The notes under the pieces were generated by a model that saw nothing but the letters and a program-made list of their open reading frames with translations, was not told where the DNA came from and made no database searches. From positions 37,530 through 101,529 of the IMG/VR virus record IMGVR_UViG_3300028361_000019: a stretch of 64,000 bases of DNA, one strand, 5' to 3'. How positions within the stretch are numbered: position 1 is the stretch's first letter; every line of letters starts with the position of its first letter. The translations under genes and the position numbers were made by a program. This document shows positions 59,750 through 64,000 of the stretch, in pieces. This DNA comes from a virus.

Positions 59750-59884
59750 ATGAATATGAAAAGAATAATTATATTATTATCAGTTATTGGAACTTTGATT
59801 CTTGCATCATGCGGAACAAGACAACATTGCGATGCATACGGAAGCGTTGAATATAAAACGGATTCTACAGAAATAAAATCATAA
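59750..59884 (+). CDS. Small lipoprotein
   Basis: The 44-residue precursor has a basic start (MNMKR), a hydrophobic helix IIILLSVIGTLIL and a lipobox LILASC with Cys at residue 21, so a mature peptide of 24 residues (CGTRQHCDAYGSVEY...) would be lipid-anchored. HCDAYG in a small lipoprotein is something I associate with Bacteroidota. The ATG at 59750 overlaps a TATTTATG motif; a second ATG at 59756 is equally possible. It may act in superinfection exclusion or lysis, or be a host gene kept by the phage. Confidence 0.65.
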   Translation: MNMKRIIILLSVIGTLILASCGTRQHCDAYGSVEYKTDSTEIKS

Positions 59885-59921
59885 TATTTCTTGACGACCT
59901 AAACAGGGTTTATGAGAAAAT

Positions 59922-59952
59922 AAAAAAGCCACCTAAATTAGGTGGCTTTTTT
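59922..59952. terminator. Strong terminator hairpin
   Basis: AAAAAAGCCACCT / AGGTGGCTTTTTT, 13 bp, five-base loop. Confidence 0.85.
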
Positions 59953-59969
59953 ATTTGTATATTTGTAAT

Positions 59970-60344
59970 ATGATTAAGGTTATTCACAAAAAAGATAAAG
60001 ACAAATTTGACAATACAATTTACATTGGAAGAGGTTCGGTATTAGGCAATCCTTATACCAGCATACAGGGGCGTGAAACAAAAGCTGAATTCGTAGTAGA
60101 TTCAAGAAAAGAAAGTATTCAGTGTTTTAAAGATTATTTGCTAAAAAAGATAGATGAAAAAGATGAAGAAGTATGTCTCATGATGAACGAGATATACACT
60201 TTATCTAAACAAGGAGAGGTTTGTCTGGCATGTTACTGTAGGCCAAAGAAAACTTGTCACAGAGATGTGATAAAAGAAATAGTGGATTCAAAAACCTCCA
60301 TACAAATAAAAGATGGTCAACTTGGTTTATTTAATAAGGATTAA
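59970..60344 (+). CDS. DUF4326-like protein
   Basis: The ATG at 59970 gives 124 residues. Pattern: KFDNTIYIGRGSVLGNPYTS (R-G-S-V-x-GNP), ESIQCFKDYLLKKI and VCLACYCRPKKTCHRDVIKEI, which carries the Cys-x-Cys...Cys-His motif. These match the DUF4326 family, found in phages and bacteria, of unknown function and possibly metal-binding. It converges on and overlaps the structural gene ending at 60331 by 14 bases. A TATATTTG box right before the ATG may be a host-type -7 element, but no upstream box is seen. Confidence 0.7.
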   Translation: MIKVIHKKDKDKFDNTIYIGRGSVLGNPYTSIQGRETKAEFVVDSRKESIQCFKDYLLKKIDEKDEEVCLMMNEIYTLSKQGEVCLACYCRPKKTCHRDVIKEIVDSKTSIQIKDGQLGLFNKD

Positions 60345-60690
60345 CATCCTTTGGAATCATTATGTCGATGAATCCATTTTGTGGAACAGATAGTTTGTTT
60401 CCATCAGAGTACAATAATTGAAACTCTCCTTTGAAAGTTCCGCCTTCATTGGTATCTTCAGAGCTCCAGTTATATTGAATGGTTCCACAAGAATAAGAAA
60501 CTACTTGAGCATCCTTTGCAAAAATTTTATAATCACCACATTCTCTCGTCATCGTGAAAGTGACTCCAGTAATACCAGAAAGGTTAAACGGCTCCTTTCC
60601 ACCAAGGCACCCTCTGTCAATTAAGTTAAGTTGCAGCGCAGGTAGTGTGTCGTTTCTTTTTATTATGAATTCATTCTTATTTAAAGGCAT
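60331..60690 (-). CDS. Small structural protein, baseplate-type
   Basis: The 119-residue protein has FIIKRNDTLPALQLNLIDRG and FNLSGITGVTFTMTREC...FKGEFQLLYSDGNKLSVPQNGFIDIMI, an Ig-like/BppU-N-terminal pattern used by baseplate or fibre-attached proteins. It follows the 129-residue gene with a seven-base gap. Together they look like a two-gene minus-strand unit after the tail tube gene. Confidence 0.6.
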   Translation of the reverse strand: MPLNKNEFIIKRNDTLPALQLNLIDRGCLGGKEPFNLSGITGVTFTMTRECGDYKIFAKDAQVVSYSCGTIQYNWSSEDTNEGGTFKGEFQLLYSDGNKLSVPQNGFIDIMIPKDVNPY

Positions 60691-60697
60691 ATCTTAA

Positions 60698-61087
60698 TTA
60701 ATTATAGGTTCCTATTATCTCATACTCCATTGGTCTTGTGTCGCTAATTTCGTAGTCAAGTTGATTTGCAATATTGAAAGGTTTAATTCTAAATCTTGTT
60801 GTCAGTCTTTTGTCTAACGGTGCTTTTGGTGTGTATTGTACATAAAAAGCAAGGTCATAAGTTACATCAGCTGCATACAAAGTTGGGTCCAGGTCTGCAT
60901 AGAAAATTCCCAAACTCTCCTCAGTAATAGGAACGTTGGATTCTATAACAGTAGAACTCGGAGTATCACCGCTTCCAGCAAGATAAACAGAAGCGCTTAG
61001 AGTTGTAGGAGTTATTAGAGAATAGGTGTTCCCAGTACCCGCTGTGGGTACACAATAAAACCTTCTATATAATCTAAACATTCCCAT
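60698..61087 (-). CDS. Small structural protein
   Basis: The ATG at 61087 gives 129 residues beginning MFRLYRRFYCVPTAGTGNTY; an ATG at 61105 in the terminator region is less likely. The body is beta-rich (LSASVYLAGSGDTPSSTVIES, DVTYDLAFYVQYTPKAPLDKRLTTRFRI). It resembles small baseplate or tail completion proteins without a specific match. It is followed by the BppU-like gene. Confidence 0.55.
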   Translation of the reverse strand: MGMFRLYRRFYCVPTAGTGNTYSLITPTTLSASVYLAGSGDTPSSTVIESNVPITEESLGIFYADLDPTLYAADVTYDLAFYVQYTPKAPLDKRLTTRFRIKPFNIANQLDYEISDTRPMEYEIIGTYN

Positions 61088-61103
61088 ATTCTCTATTAAA
61101 AAC

Positions 61104-61139
61104 AAAAACCTTGAACGCTAAATAATAGCACCCAAGGTT
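61104..61139 (-). terminator. Terminator between tail tube and small structural genes
   Basis: AAACCTTG ... CAAGGTTT with inner GCTA/TAGC pairing; on the minus strand it is followed by a GTTTTT run. It lies downstream of the tail tube gene. Confidence 0.7.
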
Positions 61140-61163
61140 TGAGTTGATATTTTACGATAAAAA

Positions 61164-61652
61164 TTATGCTGCAAGCAGACATCTGTCTGGCTGAAGAGTA
61201 ATTGTTACTGTAGATAAATCGTCAGCACCGTAATCGTAATCATCAAATGAAGCATTTGTAATCATACATCCGATTAAAGTCCACTTTTCAACTTCAACAC
61301 CTGTTGGGTCAAGAGCTTTAAGCACAAGATTCTTTTTGTATCCAATTGCATAACCCATTCTACCTGTAGCAGATTCAAAGTGTAGTCTTACCCACTCCAT
61401 GATTTTTTGAGTTGTAGAGGGCCCTATCACGTCAATGAAGGAAACCTCGATGCTTGACCACACAGAACGACCAGCAACCCAAGTTGAGGTATTCATGTAT
61501 TGGATTTCGGTTGAACCAATTTCAAGCGATGGCTTTCCAGACGTTTGTACTAAGAAGCTCTCAATACCAAGTTCAGTTGGGAATTCCAGCACGAATCTGT
61601 TCTTTCTTTTTGGTTCCTGTTCAATTGGAACAGGTCTAAACATATCAGCCAT
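61164..61652 (-). CDS. Tail tube protein, gp19-like
   Basis: The 162-residue protein (T4 gp19: 163) has KNRFVLEFPTELGIESFLVQTSGKPS, then NTSTWVAGRSVWSSIEVSFIDVIGPSTTQKIMEWVRLH and a C-terminal ITNASFDDYDYGADDLSTVTITLQPDRCLL, all hallmarks of T4-type tube subunits. It stacks as hexamer rings inside the sheath. In T4 it follows the sheath gene directly; here it is ~6 kb away and on the opposite strand, separated by endonuclease and fibre genes. Confidence 0.88.
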   Translation of the reverse strand: MADMFRPVPIEQEPKRKNRFVLEFPTELGIESFLVQTSGKPSLEIGSTEIQYMNTSTWVAGRSVWSSIEVSFIDVIGPSTTQKIMEWVRLHFESATGRMGYAIGYKKNLVLKALDPTGVEVEKWTLIGCMITNASFDDYDYGADDLSTVTITLQPDRCLLAA

Positions 61653-61681
61653 AATTATTTATTTTATTTGTTTCTTTTATA

Positions 61682-61691
61682 TTAATAAATA
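61682..61691 (-). promoter_or_regulatory. Late-type promoter motif before tail tube gene
   Basis: TATTTATTAA on the minus strand, 39 bases before the ATG at 61652. Confidence 0.5.
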
Positions 61692-61735
61692 AGCAGAAAA
61701 AATTTTTTATATAAATATTTGATTTTTTTTTTCTA

Positions 61736-61745
61736 TATTTATATA
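61736..61745 (+). promoter_or_regulatory. Late-type promoter motif before a homing nuclease
   Basis: TATTTATATA, 29 bases before the ATG at 61765. Confidence 0.45.
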
Positions 61746-61764
61746 AAAACATTAACTTTGGTAT

Positions 61765-63465
61765 ATGGAAAAAAAGTGTGAAATATGTAAAAATTTTTTT
61801 GAGACTGGAAAGCATAAAGAAAAAAAAACATGCGGAAAGGATTGTCTTAAAATTTTACGTGAAAATGGAAAAGAGGAAAGGATTAAAAAATCGAGAGAAG
61901 CTATTATTAAAAAATATGGAGTAGACCACCCTTCAAAAATACCTGGCTTTGGGGATAAAGTAAAAAAAACAAAGAAAGAAAAACATGGAGATGAAACATA
62001 TAATAATAGAAAAAAGGCAAAAGAGACTATAAAAAAAGAATTTGGAGTTGAGAACTCTATGCAAATAGAAGAGTCGAAATTAAAAACAAAAAAAACTAAA
62101 AAAGAAAAGTACGGAGACGAGCATTATAATAATAGAAAAAAGGCAAAAGAGACTATAAAAAAAGAATTTGGAGTTGAGCATCATCTTCAGTTAAAAGAAA
62201 TTTTAGACAAGCAAATAAAGACAAATATAGAAAAAAACGGAGTCTCATATAATGTGCTGAGCGATAAGAGTAAGGAAAATCTAATAAAAACTAATAATAT
62301 AAAATTTGGTTCAGATTATTATTTTTCTTCTTTAGATTATTTAAAAGAAACTAAGGAAGAAAAACTTGAAAGGTTAAGGATAATTTTAGAGGAAAGAAAA
62401 TTAGAATTTAAAGAGTGCGAATGTGATAGGGTAAGATATAAAAACACTGATGGAAAAATTAATTATTTGAAATATGATATAAAATGCACTTCCTGTGGAA
62501 ACAAATTTAGTTCAAGAGTAGTTAAGAGCGCTTTAGTTTGTAGAAAATGTTATCCAATTAAAAGTGGGTCAAAAATTCAAAGAGAGATGAGTGAGTTTAT
62601 TTTTGAAATAGAATCTAATACAACAGAATGCGAAAGAAGTGTTATAAAGCCTTATGAATTAGATTTTTATATAAAAGATAAGAAATTAGCAATTGAGTTA
62701 AATGGGAATTATTATCATTCCGAGATTTCTGGAAACAAAAATAAAAAATATCACCTATCAAAGTCTGAAAAGTCAGATAGATTAGGCATTAAGTTAATTC
62801 ATGTTTTCGAAGACGAATGGCTCCTTAAACAATCTATCGTTAAATCAAGAATTAGGAATTTACTTAATTTAACAGATAGTAAAATATATGCAAGACAATG
62901 CGAAATAAAAGAAGTTTCTTTTGAAGATAAGAAAGAGTTTTTGAATTCAAATCATATTCAAGGAAATTGTGTAGATAAAATTAGAGTTGGACTTTATTTT
63001 AGAAACGAGCTCGTTTCTTTAATAACTTTTGGAAAACCAAGATTAGCACTCGGAGCTAAAAATAAAACTCAAGAAGAAGGTTTTTTCGAATTAATTAGAT
63101 TTTGTTCAATATTAGACACTAATGTTGTTGGAGGGTTTGAAAGATTACTTAAATATTTTACAAACAACTATTCTCCAAAGAAAATATTAACTTATGCTGA
63201 TTGTAGATGGTCTGGAGTAAATCCAGAAAAAACAGTCTATAATAAAGTTGGATTTGAATTTATAAGAAAAACACCTCCATCATATTATTTTGTTAAGACA
63301 AATGATTATTTAAGTAGATTGCATAGATTTTCTTTAAATAAAATTAAATTGTTAGAAACTTATAAGGGAGATAAAAATAAAACTGGATTTGAATTAGCTA
63401 TTGAAAATGGATATGATAGAATTTGGGATTGTGGCACATTGGTGTTTGAGAAAATTGTGAAATAA
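61765..63465 (+). CDS. Homing-type endonuclease, Hef-like, with YGVxH repeats
   Basis: The 566-residue protein starts with a four-Cys finger (CEICKNFFETGKHKEKKTCG) and about four FGVENSMQIEESKLKTKK-type repeats (to residue ~165). A zinc ribbon follows (CTSCGNKFSSR...LVCRKC, near 245-265), and then a nuclease core: KPYELDFYIKDKKLAIELNGNYYHSE near 295-320 and KLIHVFEDEWLLKQSIVKSRI near 345. The last 200 residues (ARQCEIKEVSFEDKKEFLNSNHIQGN, LVSLITFGKPR, ILTYADCRWSG) match the C-terminal part of Hef-like phage endonucleases, from memory. It lies between the tail tube gene and a fibre gene. Confidence 0.8.
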   Translation: MEKKCEICKNFFETGKHKEKKTCGKDCLKILRENGKEERIKKSREAIIKKYGVDHPSKIPGFGDKVKKTKKEKHGDETYNNRKKAKETIKKEFGVENSMQIEESKLKTKKTKKEKYGDEHYNNRKKAKETIKKEFGVEHHLQLKEILDKQIKTNIEKNGVSYNVLSDKSKENLIKTNNIKFGSDYYFSSLDYLKETKEEKLERLRIILEERKLEFKECECDRVRYKNTDGKINYLKYDIKCTSCGNKFSSRVVKSALVCRKCYPIKSGSKIQREMSEFIFEIESNTTECERSVIKPYELDFYIKDKKLAIELNGNYYHSEISGNKNKKYHLSKSEKSDRLGIKLIHVFEDEWLLKQSIVKSRIRNLLNLTDSKIYARQCEIKEVSFEDKKEFLNSNHIQGNCVDKIRVGLYFRNELVSLITFGKPRLALGAKNKTQEEGFFELIRFCSILDTNVVGGFERLLKYFTNNYSPKKILTYADCRWSGVNPEKTVYNKVGFEFIRKTPPSYYFVKTNDYLSRLHRFSLNKIKLLETYKGDKNKTGFELAIENGYDRIWDCGTLVFEKIVK

Positions 63466-63490
63466 TTTTTTGATTATATAATTATTAAGC

Positions 63491-63500
63491 TATTTATTTA
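63491..63500 (+). promoter_or_regulatory. Late-type promoter motif
   Basis: TATTTATTTA, 70 bases before the ATG at 63561, with a weak hairpin (63515-63526) between them, so use is uncertain. Confidence 0.3.
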
Positions 63501-63512
63501 AAATGGTTAAAT

Positions 63513-63538
63513 AACCTAGCCTCTTTAGGCGTTTTTTA
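63513..63538 (+). terminator. Weak terminator hairpin
   Basis: GCCT / AGGC with a four-base loop followed by six T, after the Hef-like gene. Confidence 0.45.
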
Positions 63539-63560
63539 TTAAAGAATTATATAATTCAAC

Positions 63561-64000
63561 ATGACACAAAACAGAGATGCTCGTTTATTAACGAAAAGAA
63601 CCTCTGTACCTGGCAAGATTCCTACGGGAACCACTGGAAATGAACTAAACCTCATTCAAGCTGGAGAACTTGCATCTAATTTGGCGGACCACACCTTGTG
63701 GGGCTATGATGGTACAGGTGTTTTTGAATATGGGTCAAATTCATTTTTGGCACTTTCAGGAGGGGCAGTTATTGGTGATACAATAATTTTCGGAAATTTA
63801 AGCGCTTCTACTTTATTTTCAGGAAGCACAGATTTATACGACATTTTCTTAACAACCGCAGATGGAAATGATATTACAAGGGTTCAGCCTGGCACAAACA
63901 TTAATACAGGAGGCACGGCTAACTTCCCAATTGTAAATTTAGATGCAGACATTGTTCTCACTTCAGTTAATGCAGCAAGCATTTCTGGTGACACACTATA
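63561..64000 (+). CDS. Tail fibre-type protein, runs off the right edge
   Basis: The frame is open from the ATG at 63561 to the window end (146 codons). The start (RDARLLTKRTSVPGKIPTGTTGNELNLIQAGELASNLADHTLWGYDG) is a typical fibre attachment segment with a short trimer-like domain. It continues with the shared modules LSASTLFSGSTDLYDIFLTTADGNDITRVQPGTNINTGGTANFPIVN, nearly the same as in the long fibre at 57105. It is the third member of this fibre set in the window. Confidence 0.75.
   Translation, partial: MTQNRDARLLTKRTSVPGKIPTGTTGNELNLIQAGELASNLADHTLWGYDGTGVFEYGSNSFLALSGGAVIGDTIIFGNLSASTLFSGSTDLYDIFLTTADGNDITRVQPGTNINTGGTANFPIVNLDADIVLTSVNAASISGDTL

Noticed and set aside
1-64000. CRISPR arrays, retroelements or diversity-generating repeats
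   Set aside because: No regular spaced repeats, reverse transcriptase motif or template/variable repeat pair was seen.

Overview
The window is part of the genome of a T4-like contractile-tailed phage (myovirus). It carries, in T4-like order, a prohead protease (gp21-like), scaffold (gp22-like), major capsid protein (gp23-like), two neck proteins, a tail-terminator candidate, tail sheath and tail tube, plus a gp5-like hub protein and a gp55-like late sigma factor. The DNA is AT-rich. Starts have no Shine-Dalgarno sequence. Several intergenic regions carry the Bacteroidota promoter pattern TTTG-N19/21-TAnnTTTG, and one gene encodes a small lipoprotein of a kind I associate with Bacteroidota. 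A Bacteroidota host (perhaps a flavobacterium) is therefore the best inference. No integrase or repressor was seen.

Layout. 0-5 kb: end of a virion protein, a CinA-type amidase, then on the minus strand a baseplate/hub block. 5-8.4 kb: late sigma factor and two glycosyltransferase-type proteins. 8.4-13 kb: a possible structured RNA, a vWA protein, a HAD-like protein, a nuclease of homing type and a metallophosphoesterase. 13-30 kb: one long minus-strand sugar block, ending (at its upstream side) in thioredoxin. 30-44 kb: plus-strand acidic and coiled-coil virion/core-type proteins, with PhoH, a GT-B glycosyltransferase and a large vWA protein between them, then protease and scaffold. 44-46 kb: capsid protein. 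46.2-48.5 kb: a minus-strand block of small metabolic genes, two with host-type promoters. 48.5-55 kb: neck, terminator and sheath. 55-64 kb: homing-type endonucleases, fibre genes sharing modules, a lipoprotein, tail tube and small structural genes.

Sugar block. Gmd, a ColD-type PLP enzyme with His in place of the Schiff-base Lys, and a GDP-fucose-synthase/ColC-type reductase together make a plausible GDP-L-colitose pathway. A GT11 transferase next to them could use the product. A second set (SIS isomerase, short-chain dehydrogenase, 3-dehydroquinate-synthase-like cyclase, cytidylyltransferase-cupin fusion) sits beside a tandem pair of MptE/DUF115-like proteins and looks like a pathway for an unusual activated sugar or cyclitol. 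Further glycosyltransferases suggest that the phage decorates its own virion, its DNA or the host surface.

Expression. Most late-type genes are preceded by a TATTTAT(A/T)A motif 11-39 bases before the start codon, usually with a hairpin-T-run terminator just upstream. With the gp55-like protein this suggests a dedicated late promoter class.

Mobile genes. Six homing-type endonuclease genes are present. At three of them a displaced fragment of the neighbouring gene's terminus lies on the far side of the endonuclease, while the functional gene carries a diverged copy of that terminus.
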